Assembly (NCBI GenBank): GCA_900539195.1
Contig: UQBC01000037.1
Span: forward strand, 1 to 24,884
DNA length: 24,884 nt
Source of the DNA: an uncultured Oscillospiraceae bacterium
Lineage (GTDB): Bacteria; Bacillota; Clostridia; Oscillospirales; Ruminococcaceae
Direction of reading: 5' to 3'
The position numbers were made by a program, and so were the translations under genes. The notes below the pieces were generated by a model, which was not told where the DNA came from, made no database searches, and saw only the letters and a list, made by a program, of their open reading frames with translations. Of the stretch, positions 1 to 6,175 are shown piece after piece. The first letter of the stretch is position 1. Every line of letters begins with the position of its first letter.

Positions 1-41
1 GAGCCTTATCGTCGGCAGCGTCAGATGTGTATAAGAGACAG
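1..41. other. Sequencing adapter (Nextera i5 index + Read 1 adapter), not genomic
   Basis: Bases 9-41 are identical to the 33-base Nextera Read 1 transposase adapter, ending in the Tn5 mosaic end (AGATGTGTATAAGAGACAG at 23-41). The eight bases before it (GAGCCTTA) match, from memory, the Nextera XT i5 index S521, which sits exactly there in the library molecule. This is untrimmed library sequence at a contig end. It supplies the last residues (LSLIHI and stop) of the minus-strand reading frame that crosses it, a well-known adapter signature in false protein ends. Confidence 0.97.
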
Positions 42-851
42 GATATACACACCGAAGAAGATTCCTACTATAATTGCTACGGCAGATATATATGAAAAAA
101 CCGTATCGGCATTTGAACTATAGTAAGAGTTATAAAATCTGACGCTTTGTTCGTCGTTGACAGAAAAACCATCGCTTGAAAAAAACGGAATATTATAGTT
201 TTCGTCAAGTTCCGCATAGTAATTGCAAACAGCGTTCGATACTATGTTTTTTTGCAGATAATCATTTTGTTTTCCGCATAGGATACGAGGAAAAGCTCTT
301 GCAAATCCGCTGTTGTCACCGGCAACAAGTTGATGTTCTCCGTTTGTGAACAGGCTGTAATAATCGTTGACAGTACCTGTTATCACAAATTTGCGCTGTC
401 CCGGGCTTTCGGAAGTCATATCAAGAGTGACTGTATCGCCGATATTTACGTTCAATATTTCAAGCATACTGTCAGTAACGGCAATTTCATTTTTATTTTC
501 GGGTAACTTTCCGTTTATAAGTTTCACGCTGAGAGAATCACGAGCAATCTCATCTGCATATCCTATGCAGTATTCATGGTTCTGTAAATTTGTATATCCT
601 GTTATGCCAATTAAACCGCAATACCGCTCGGCAAGGGAAGAGTAGTCTACATCTTCTCCTGTGTTGAAAAACAGTCTGCTGTAATTGCTTTTTGAGCTGT
701 TTGCCTGTAAAAATCCTCCGAAATTTGAAATGCTACTGTTTATCGGAATCATAACCGCCGATGAAATCAGTATAGAGCAACAAAAGCAAATCAGAAGAAA
801 TTTTGGCAAATGACGGCGTATATAATTAAAAGCTATATATAATGATGCCAT
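42..851 (-). CDS. FtsX/MacB-type ABC transporter permease, N-terminal part (3' end cut by contig end)
   Basis: Only the first 270 codons are present. The rest is lost at the contig end and replaced by adapter sequence. Residues about 15-38 are a hydrophobic membrane segment after a short basic N-terminus (FNYIRRHLPKF). A long extracytoplasmic region of about 200 residues follows, containing the MacB-PCD-like stretch GKLPENKNEIAVTDSMLE and NVNIGDTVTLD. A second membrane segment begins at about residue 252 (VFSYISAVAIIVGIFFG). This is the layout of the FtsX/MacB permeases that work with LolD/MacB/BceA-type ATPases in peptide, lipid or antibiotic export or sensing. The ATG follows the ATPase stop codon with no gap, so the two are translated together. 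The substrate cannot be told from sequence. Confidence 0.88.
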
Positions 852-1529
852 TCAGTCCTCCAATATTTCGCCATCGCTGATAGTTATTATACGTCCCATT
901 CTGTCTGCGACAGATTTATCATGGGTAACCAGTATAAGTGTACATCCGTTGTCTGCGCAAAGCTGAGTGAGCAGATCAAGTACATCTTCGCTCGATTTTT
1001 TGTCGAGATTACCTGTAGGCTCATCGCAAAGCAATATAGACGGCTTTGTAATAAGTGCTCTGGCTATCGCCACTCTTTGCTGTTGCCCACCTGAAAGCTC
1101 GGATGGCAGATGCGATAACCTGTCGGAAATTGAAAGCTTATTGCAAATATCCGACAAATATTTCTTATCAATTTTCTTATGTGCCAGCTTCAATGGCAGA
1201 ATAATATTCTGATATGCTGTCATTTCGGGAATGAGGTTGTATGCCTGAAAAACAAAGCCGATGTTTTCAAGTCTGAACTTAGCCAGTTCCTTTTCGCTCA
1301 TTGAAGTGATATTTTTGCCGTTTATTACGATTTCTCCGTCGGAGGCTGTTGTGATGCCGCCTACCAATGTCAAGAATGTACTTTTTCCTGAGCCTGAAGC
1401 GCCTGTTACAGCCACAGATTCTCCGGTATGTATTTCTATGTTGCAATTTTTGAGTGCCCGCACGGCGTTGACGCCTACTCCGTAATTTTTACAGAGATTA
1501 TTCGTTGTGATTATATTAGTGTTTGTCAT
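852..1529 (-). CDS. ABC transporter ATP-binding protein (LolD/MacB/BceA family)
   Basis: A 225-residue cytoplasmic ATPase that powers the adjacent FtsX-type permease. Seen in order: Walker A GASGSGKST (43-51), Q-loop VFQAYNLIPEMTA (Gln95), signature LSGGQQQRVAIARAL (145-159), Walker B ILLCDEPTGNLD (165-176) and switch His203 in LVTHD. The LCDEPTGNLD form and short length fit the LolD/MacB/BceA group. The frame stays open upstream to 1592, but the ATG at 1529 is preceded by GAAAGGAG with 6-base spacing and gives the family length. It has its own promoter (1584-1611) and possible LytTR repeats (1622-1651), separate from the two-component operon, which ends at a terminator at 1668-1694. Confidence 0.95.
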   Translation of the reverse strand: MTNTNIITTNNLCKNYGVGVNAVRALKNCNIEIHTGESVAVTGASGSGKSTFLTLVGGITTASDGEIVINGKNITSMSEKELAKFRLENIGFVFQAYNLIPEMTAYQNIILPLKLAHKKIDKKYLSDICNKLSISDRLSHLPSELSGGQQQRVAIARALITKPSILLCDEPTGNLDKKSSEDVLDLLTQLCADNGCTLILVTHDKSVADRMGRIITISDGEILED

Positions 1530-1583
1530 ATTGCTCCTTTCAAAATAAAAAGAAATTGTTAAAAATAATCCCTTTACAGCATA

Positions 1584-1611
1584 ATTATACAAAATACCCG
1601 ATGATAATCAA
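1584..1611 (-). promoter_or_regulatory. Sigma-A promoter of the ABC transporter genes
   Basis: Read on the minus strand: -35 TTGATT (1611-1606), a 16-base spacer and -10 TATAAT (1589-1584). Transcription would start near 1577, about 48 bases before the ATPase ATG. It lies downstream of the kinase terminator, so the transporter can be expressed independently. Confidence 0.7.
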
Positions 1612-1621
1612 TGGCTTTTTC

Positions 1622-1651
1622 CCAAACTGTATGTTTTTCTTCCTGAAATGC
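1622..1651 (-). promoter_or_regulatory. Possible LytTR direct-repeat operator
   Basis: On the minus strand GCATTTCAG (1651-1643), 12 bases, then ACAGTTTGG (1630-1622). LytTR regulators such as AgrA bind two imperfect 9-base repeats near ACAGTTAAG with 12-13 bases between them, placed just upstream of a weak -35. The proximal repeat matches well and the distal one at about six of nine positions. The pair ends 10 bases before the -35. The nearby regulator at 3056-3763 is the obvious candidate to bind it. Confidence 0.5.
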
Positions 1652-1667
1652 AAAAATTGCAACAAAA

Positions 1668-1694
1668 ATCCCCGAAATTATGCTTTTCGGGGAT
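1668..1694 (-). terminator. Rho-independent terminator of the two-component operon
   Basis: A 10-bp perfect stem (ATCCCCGAAA / TTTCGGGGAT) with a 7-base loop. On the minus strand it is followed by TTTTTGTTG, 32 bases after the kinase stop codon. Confidence 0.88.
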
Positions 1695-1725
1695 AAAATA
1701 AGATATTCACTTTAAAAGAGTCAAT

Positions 1726-3054
1726 TTATAAATCTGATAATTTCAACCAGACATCTGCTATAAACTGTCCGTTTCTTTCATAGAAGGATGTCATACCGTT
1801 ATATTTTTCGGCAAGCATTTTTACGCTTGCCACACCAAAACCGTGAGCTGTTTTGTCTTTCTTTGTGGTTATGAGCATTGGGTTGCTTTCGAGGACGGAT
1901 TTTTCGATCTGATTTGCAACTCTGATACAATAATAATTGCACTGTACGGACAGCTCGAGCAATATTTCTTCACCGTGTGATCGGACACTCCCTTCTATCG
2001 CATTTGTGGTGAGATTGGTAAGAATAACGCTTATATCAGCCGCTGAAAAGCGACTTATATCCGATGACATCACATTCGTCCTGAGCGTTATGCCGGAAGC
2101 GGAGCATTTGCTGTTCAAAAAAACAAGTATGGCGTTGAGTATTTCATTATCGGTGTGTACGGGTATATTTATATCCGCCAGAGAAATGCCTGCATTTTCA
2201 AGGAAAGATAAAGCCTGCTCGCTCTTACCGCTTCTGATAAGTTCGCTGACCGTGCCTAACTGACCTTTGATGTCGTGGCGTATCTTACGCAGTTCATTAT
2301 ACATTCTGCGCATTTCATCAAGATTGTTAGCCTGCTCATTTATCTGAACGAGTAGCATGGATTTTCTGATATTTTCTTTATGCTCGCGAGAAATTCTTAC
2401 CAACATATAGAATGATATTATGTTTATTATAATAAGTCCCACCACTGTCAGTATGAAAAAGAGTATCTTATTTGCGCTTCCTAATTTAATTCCGAGTTCA
2501 ATTTTGTAAATACATATACCACTGAGCAGTGTAGCGGCAAAAACGGCACTGAATGCGCTCCATTCATTTCTGTGCAGTTCGGTTTTATTCTTACGGGTGA
2601 GAAGCAGTATCAATCCGAGTAAACCGAACAGAACAACTTTTGATATAATAAGAATTACAATGTGCTGAGAACCGTTGCTGTCGCCGACAGCTTCCGCCGG
2701 GGATTGCGACATAAAATTTCCCGACAGGGTGTAAATACTTATTGCAACAAGCACGAGTGAGGTTTCGGCTATTACCGATAACAGAATATGACAAAGAAGT
2801 GTACCGTGCAGAAACAAGCGGCAATATAGTATAAGCAGAATTATAAATCCTGCTGTGCACAGAAGAAACTTATCAGGCAGTATGTTTGAAAGAAATGATG
2901 TGAATGCTGTTGTAATTACGACTGTGGCAACAAATGCCGAATATTTCTTTATGCCTGTATATTTTGCACCGAAAAAAGATGTAAGGAACCACAGGATAAT
3001 AACATTTTCGCAGATTGTTGCAATAATTTCTGTAACGGTTGAAAGTAGTCCCAT
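1726..3054 (-). CDS. AgrC-like GHKL sensor histidine kinase
   Basis: A 442-residue membrane kinase. Residues 1-219 hold six or seven hydrophobic segments (about 5-29, 38-58, 62-83, 88-112, 131-153, 166-184, 197-219), the usual sensor of peptide-responsive AgrC/ComD kinases. A coiled-coil linker (about 222-256) leads to the phosphoacceptor His260 in RKIRHDIKGQL. The N-box is LTNLTTNAIEGS (346-357) and the G-box HGFGVASVKMLAEKYNG (404-420), typical of GHKL (HATPase_c_5) domains. The start is the ATG at 3054, preceded by GAGGG with 6-base spacing. A TTG 15 bases earlier is also in frame. One base separates it from the regulator stop, so the two are translationally coupled. The signal is unknown, and no AgrB or clear AgrD is seen in the window. 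Confidence 0.92.
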   Translation of the reverse strand: MGLLSTVTEIIATICENVIILWFLTSFFGAKYTGIKKYSAFVATVVITTAFTSFLSNILPDKFLLCTAGFIILLILYCRLFLHGTLLCHILLSVIAETSLVLVAISIYTLSGNFMSQSPAEAVGDSNGSQHIVILIISKVVLFGLLGLILLLTRKNKTELHRNEWSAFSAVFAATLLSGICIYKIELGIKLGSANKILFFILTVVGLIIINIISFYMLVRISREHKENIRKSMLLVQINEQANNLDEMRRMYNELRKIRHDIKGQLGTVSELIRSGKSEQALSFLENAGISLADINIPVHTDNEILNAILVFLNSKCSASGITLRTNVMSSDISRFSAADISVILTNLTTNAIEGSVRSHGEEILLELSVQCNYYCIRVANQIEKSVLESNPMLITTKKDKTAHGFGVASVKMLAEKYNGMTSFYERNGQFIADVWLKLSDL

Positions 3055-3055
3055 A

Positions 3056-3763
3056 CTAATCCCTCGCAAATTTTATCATAGCCTGCTTGATTTCTTCGGT
3101 TTTTGTTCTGCTGACAGGGAGTGAGTTGTTATCGGTAAGGATAATATTATTGCGTTCTACCGAAAAAATGAAGCGTGTATTTACAATGAATGATTTATGT
3201 ATGCGGATAAATCCATAAGACGATAAGGCTTTTTCTGTTTCCGATAAGGATCTTGTCGTTCGGATATCGGTATCGGTTGTATGTATAACGACCTCGTGCC
3301 CGTATGCTTCGATATACTTTATTTTGTTATACGGCAGAGAAATCAGTTTACCCTGAAAGGTAAAAGTGTAGCATTGCCCTGATTTGGAAAGATAATTATC
3401 AAGGCGGATAACAGCTTCTTCAAGTTCGCTGTCAACATGGCTTTTTCTTAAGAATCCGAACGGCCTGTATTTAAACGATGAAAACACAAAGTCGTCATGA
3501 TTAGTGACAAAAATGACAGGGATTGACGCTTTTGAAGAGTTGATATACTGTGCAACATTTTCACCGTTTACTCCGGGCATATCAACATCAAGAAAAACAA
3601 CGTCAAAACGGTTTAATTGATCATTTAACGCAGTGATTAACTCAGAGCCGTTAAAAAACGGTGTAATATTATATTTAATTTGGTTTTTATTCAGTACTGT
3701 CGAAAGCTTTTCGCTCATTATTTCGTTGAAAAGCTCATCGTCATCACAAATTGCTATCTCCAT
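3056..3763 (-). CDS. LytTR-family response regulator (AgrA-like)
   Basis: A 235-residue cytoplasmic regulator. The receiver domain (1-120) shows the acidic pocket ICDDDE (5-10), phosphoacceptor Asp59 in VVFLDVDMPGVNG, Thr87 in IFVTN and Lys107 in FLRKS. Residues 133-232 form a LytTR DNA-binding domain, with KIKYIEAYGHEVVIHT, RSLSETEKAL and GFIRIHKSFIVN as family landmarks. The start is the ATG at 3763, with GAGG six bases upstream; an earlier in-frame ATG lacks a site and lies in the promoter region. It is the first gene of the operon with the kinase. The likely target is the ABC transporter promoter at 1584-1651. Confidence 0.93.
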   Translation of the reverse strand: MEIAICDDDELFNEIMSEKLSTVLNKNQIKYNITPFFNGSELITALNDQLNRFDVVFLDVDMPGVNGENVAQYINSSKASIPVIFVTNHDDFVFSSFKYRPFGFLRKSHVDSELEEAVIRLDNYLSKSGQCYTFTFQGKLISLPYNKIKYIEAYGHEVVIHTTDTDIRTTRSLSETEKALSSYGFIRIHKSFIVNTRFIFSVERNNIILTDNNSLPVSRTKTEEIKQAMIKFARD

Positions 3764-3795
3764 GTTTATCCTCGAATACATATTACTTTGGCAAA

Positions 3796-3824
3796 ATTTT
3801 ACCATCAATTTCTTGCGTTGTCAA
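3796..3824 (-). promoter_or_regulatory. Sigma-A promoter of the two-component operon
   Basis: Minus strand: -35 TTGACA (3824-3819), a 17-base spacer and -10 TAAAAT (3801-3796). This near-consensus promoter lies 33 bases upstream of the regulator ATG. Confidence 0.82.
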
Positions 3825-3953
3825 GGATTAAACCAAATGTAATGTGGACACATAGCGCAGATTTATTATAGAAAATCAAGAACAGAAAACGGCGATTTAC
3901 GAGAATTTGAGTTGCGGTTATTCCGCAATATACTTTGTTAAAATGCATAATCC

Positions 3954-3982
3954 TTGACACAATTTATTACCTGTGACAAAAT
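3954..3982 (+). promoter_or_regulatory. Promoter of the short plus-strand unit
   Basis: -35 TTGACA (3954-3959), 17 bases, then CAAAAT (3977-3982) as a weak -10. Transcription would begin near 3989 and run through the 12-codon ORF into the terminator at 4082-4131, giving an RNA of about 140 bases. Confidence 0.5.
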
Positions 3983-4040
3983 GGAAACAGCAGATACAAT
4001 CGAATTATCAGGCAACACTTCACGAAAAGAGGATAACATT

Positions 4041-4079
4041 ATGGCAACACCAGATCTTTTATTCCCGGCAGACGCATAA
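4041..4079 (+). CDS. Very short ORF (12 codons), possible peptide
   Basis: Encodes MATPDLLFPADA. An AGAGG sequence lies nine bases before the ATG. The frame is open upstream: an ATG at 3981 would give 32 residues and a TTG at 3954 would give 41, but neither has a ribosome site and both overlap the promoter. The stop codon overlaps the start of the 85-bp repeat carrying the terminator. It faces away from an AgrC/AgrA-type system, so a signal peptide is conceivable, but it lacks the conserved features of AgrD peptides. It may instead be a leader or the tail of a decayed gene. Confidence 0.3.
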   Translation: MATPDLLFPADA

Positions 4080-4159
4080 CAGGACACCAATTTTGATACA
4101 ATGCGTATCTTGATTGGTGTCCGTTTTCTTTATCCGAAAATCTTTATTTAATGGGATTT
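4075..4159 (+). repeat. 85-bp dispersed repeat with terminator hairpin, copy A
   Basis: Matches 14489-14573 base for base over 85 positions with four substitutions and no gap. It contains a hairpin (GGACACCAAT 4082-4091 with ATTGGTGTCC 4113-4122, and an inner GATAC/GTATC pairing), then GTTTTCTTTAT. This is a good intrinsic terminator for plus-strand RNA. Confidence 0.9.
4082..4131 (+). terminator. Rho-independent terminator inside repeat copy A
   Basis: A 10-bp outer stem plus a 5-bp inner stem, then a U-rich tail from 4124. It ends the short unit that begins near 3989. On the minus strand the hairpin is followed by TGTTATG, so it would be weak for the hydrolase gene. Confidence 0.75.
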
Positions 4160-4241
4160 ATCGATATGTTACTCTATATTTTTCGGGATTATTCGCGTTT
4201 ACACAGTTCTTTTTTCAGAACCAAACATATCGGGGCGAACA

Positions 4242-5759
4242 TTATTCTATCCCATCCTCTGCTTTCTTAATTCTAACCGCAAGATACTCTCTTGTGGGCA
4301 GATCAATTCTGAAACGTCCCTTAAAACTTCCGACATTCTCAACCGTCATGTTCCATGTGTCTATAATGTCGACGGTGTATATATTATTATCGTCAATATG
4401 ATAATATCTGAATCCCGGACGCGAAATCCCGTTATAAAACAGGTGATAACCGGTTTCATCAGCTAGATTTTCATCTTCCGGAACCACACATATCTCGTCC
4501 CATTCCATGTTTTTGGGTCGCAATCCGCCGTCCGGAGCTTCCTCAAGTATTTTTCGCATAAAAGCTATTCTTTCCGGGCTGTCACCTTTAAGCTCTCCGC
4601 CATGAGACCACCATACCGCCTTATCGTCTATGTAGGTTTCGCCATGACCACCGTAGCCGCCGCGGCAAAGTGCTTCCCAGAACCTCCGAACAAGCTCTTG
4701 CGGCGAAATATTGCCCCACGCATACTGAATATTTCCCTCGTATAGCATTTCGTCAATTACTATCGGTTTGCCATAGCTTTTTCTCCACTCGGATGTTCCT
4801 TCCGGAGAACGCTGAATGCTGCAGTGCGTTATCCATGACTTTGTATGATCGTAAAACTGATTACCGTTATGTATTGATCGCAGGTGATCATATGGGTCGC
4901 TTTCTACGATTATCTGCGCATATCGTTCCCAGTCCTCAATGCTCTTGTTTTTTATCAGGTCATATTCATTAGCAAATGACCACCATACATTTCTGAAAGC
5001 CGAAAACCTTGCCGCTGTGTATTTCAGATAAAGTTCGTTGTGCTCCGGTGTCATTGTTGAGAAGCCCCAGCGGTCATACGGGTGAAAGAGGATAATATCT
5101 GCCTCAATACCCAGCTTTTGAAGCTTGCTGATACAGTATTCAATATGCTGAAAATGCTTGGGGTTAAACCTCTCAAAATCCCAGTTGTTGCCCTTGGAGT
5201 CCGGAGTGTAGCCCCAAACATTGTCCTCTGTGATAGCACTTCCGTCAACCGGAGTACCCTCGTATGGATAGGAGCGCGGCTCACGTGAATTGTAGCAGTA
5301 GCTTTTAGGAAATACGCAGAAACGTATCTTGTTGAACGGGGAATTTCTCAGAGTTTCAAGTGTTTTTGCGATAAGGTCATCGCTTTGCAGATTCCATACA
5401 TAACAGGTCGTGCCGACAGGATAATAAGGTGTTCCGTCGGAATACTGAAAATGATATTTGTTATGTACCTTTACGCAGCCGTGATTGTTTTCCGACGGCG
5501 GCGTGACAGAAAAAGTTCCTTCGTATTTCCTGTCAGAAAAATTCCCGCAGACCGTAAAATGGTATTCTTCCTCAAACGATGGCATGAATCTTACTTTGTA
5601 TATTCCGTTCCCATCGTAAAAACCATTTACGGTTTTGCGCTCGGAATCGCTTTCAAATAGCACAGTGATACTGCGTTCCAGGAATGGGTTGCCAGCGGTG
5701 GTTCCCTCGGAGCAAAACTCGAAAACGCCCCATTTTTCAACTGATTTTGTATAATTCAT
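4242..5759 (-). CDS. Putative clan GH-A-like glycoside hydrolase (DUF5060 / DUF4038-like / DUF5605 architecture)
   Basis: A 505-residue protein without a signal peptide, so probably cytoplasmic. Residues about 5-88 form an N-terminal beta-sandwich typical of DUF5060 (FYDGNGIYKVRFMP, EEEYHFTV). Residues about 95-415 are a TIM barrel: DGTPYYPVGTTCY (108-120), FNKIRFCVFPK (142-152), Glu265 in SFANEYD as candidate acid/base and Glu337 in PIVIDEMLYEG as candidate nucleophile, the usual beta-4 and beta-7 positions of clan GH-A. Residues about 420-505 form a C-terminal beta domain like DUF5605. The family relates to apiosidase-like DUF4038 proteins; the substrate is unknown, presumably an oligosaccharide from plant cell wall. 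The ATG at 5759 has GGAGGA six bases upstream; the in-frame start at 5801 has none. Confidence 0.85.
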   Translation of the reverse strand: MNYTKSVEKWGVFEFCSEGTTAGNPFLERSITVLFESDSERKTVNGFYDGNGIYKVRFMPSFEEEYHFTVCGNFSDRKYEGTFSVTPPSENNHGCVKVHNKYHFQYSDGTPYYPVGTTCYVWNLQSDDLIAKTLETLRNSPFNKIRFCVFPKSYCYNSREPRSYPYEGTPVDGSAITEDNVWGYTPDSKGNNWDFERFNPKHFQHIEYCISKLQKLGIEADIILFHPYDRWGFSTMTPEHNELYLKYTAARFSAFRNVWWSFANEYDLIKNKSIEDWERYAQIIVESDPYDHLRSIHNGNQFYDHTKSWITHCSIQRSPEGTSEWRKSYGKPIVIDEMLYEGNIQYAWGNISPQELVRRFWEALCRGGYGGHGETYIDDKAVWWSHGGELKGDSPERIAFMRKILEEAPDGGLRPKNMEWDEICVVPEDENLADETGYHLFYNGISRPGFRYYHIDDNNIYTVDIIDTWNMTVENVGSFKGRFRIDLPTREYLAVRIKKAEDGIE

Positions 5760-6122
5760 AATGGTTCCTCCAATGCCTTTACACATAGACCGACGGATCA
5801 CTGTGCTGATGGAATCCGTCGTTTTAGATTTTGAATATCACAGGGAATCTGATTTATGGCGCTGAATAAGTGAATGTTATTTCCGGCGTCGAAATATCTG
5901 ATTGTCTTTGACGGAAAGAACAGTCGCGGACAGACCGGAATTGTCGCCATCGGCGTATCTGCCGTCATCGGGGACAGATGTTACCCACTGGTTATAGAGG
6001 TTTGCTCTCGTGCAGTTACCGCCGCAGTACCGTACTTAAATTATAACACAAAGCCGCTATTTTTCAATGGAAAAAACTCTTTCCTCCCGAAAGAAGAAAA
6101 AACAGCAGCCCGAAAAAGAAAA
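5760..6122. other. Long leader and promoter region of the GH-A-like gene
   Basis: No convincing gene. A promoter at 6040-6067 gives a leader of about 270 bases. It contains a perfect 8-bp inverted repeat, CGACGGAT (5791-5798) with ATCCGTCG (5814-5821), about 30 bases from the start codon. Two overlapping short minus-strand frames (about 5879-6029 and 5798-5965) look protein-like but lack ribosome sites. No known riboswitch is recognised. Confidence 0.5.
6040..6067 (-). promoter_or_regulatory. Sigma-A promoter of the GH-A-like hydrolase gene
   Basis: Minus strand: -35 TTGAAA (6067-6062), a 16-base spacer and -10 TATAAT (6045-6040). It lies after the GH43 operon terminator, so the hydrolase is probably a separate unit. 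Confidence 0.65.
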
Positions 6123-6153
6123 AGCCGCACAAGGTCTGACCCCCTGCGCGGCT
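6123..6153 (-). terminator. Rho-independent terminator of the GH43 operon
   Basis: Minus strand: AGCCGCGCA pairs with TGTGCGGCT (9 bp, one G-U) around a 13-base loop, then TTTTTCTTTTT. It begins 22 bases after the last GH43 stop codon. Confidence 0.88.
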
Positions 6154-6175
6154 GAAACGCATTGAATCTATCAGT

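Larger units (their letters stand above)
3825..4241. other. Intergenic region between regulator and hydrolase
   Basis: No gene of normal size here. It holds a small hairpin (TTGCGG 3912-3917 with CCGCAA 3923-3928), the short plus-strand unit described separately (promoter 3954-3982, ORF 4041-4079, terminator 4082-4131), and an AT-rich tail (4160-4241) in which nothing is recognised. A weak GTTCT/AGAAC inverted repeat at about 4206-4221 is the only structure near the 3' end of the hydrolase gene. Confidence 0.6.

Noticed and set aside
3056..4131. Complete agr quorum-sensing locus
   Set aside because: Kinase and regulator are AgrC/AgrA-like, but no AgrB-type membrane protease is present and the short peptide lacks AgrD features.
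5798..6029. Protein-like short frames in the leader of the GH-A-like gene
   Set aside because: No ribosome site, two overlapping frames look equally plausible and no family is recognised; kept only as a remark in the region entry.
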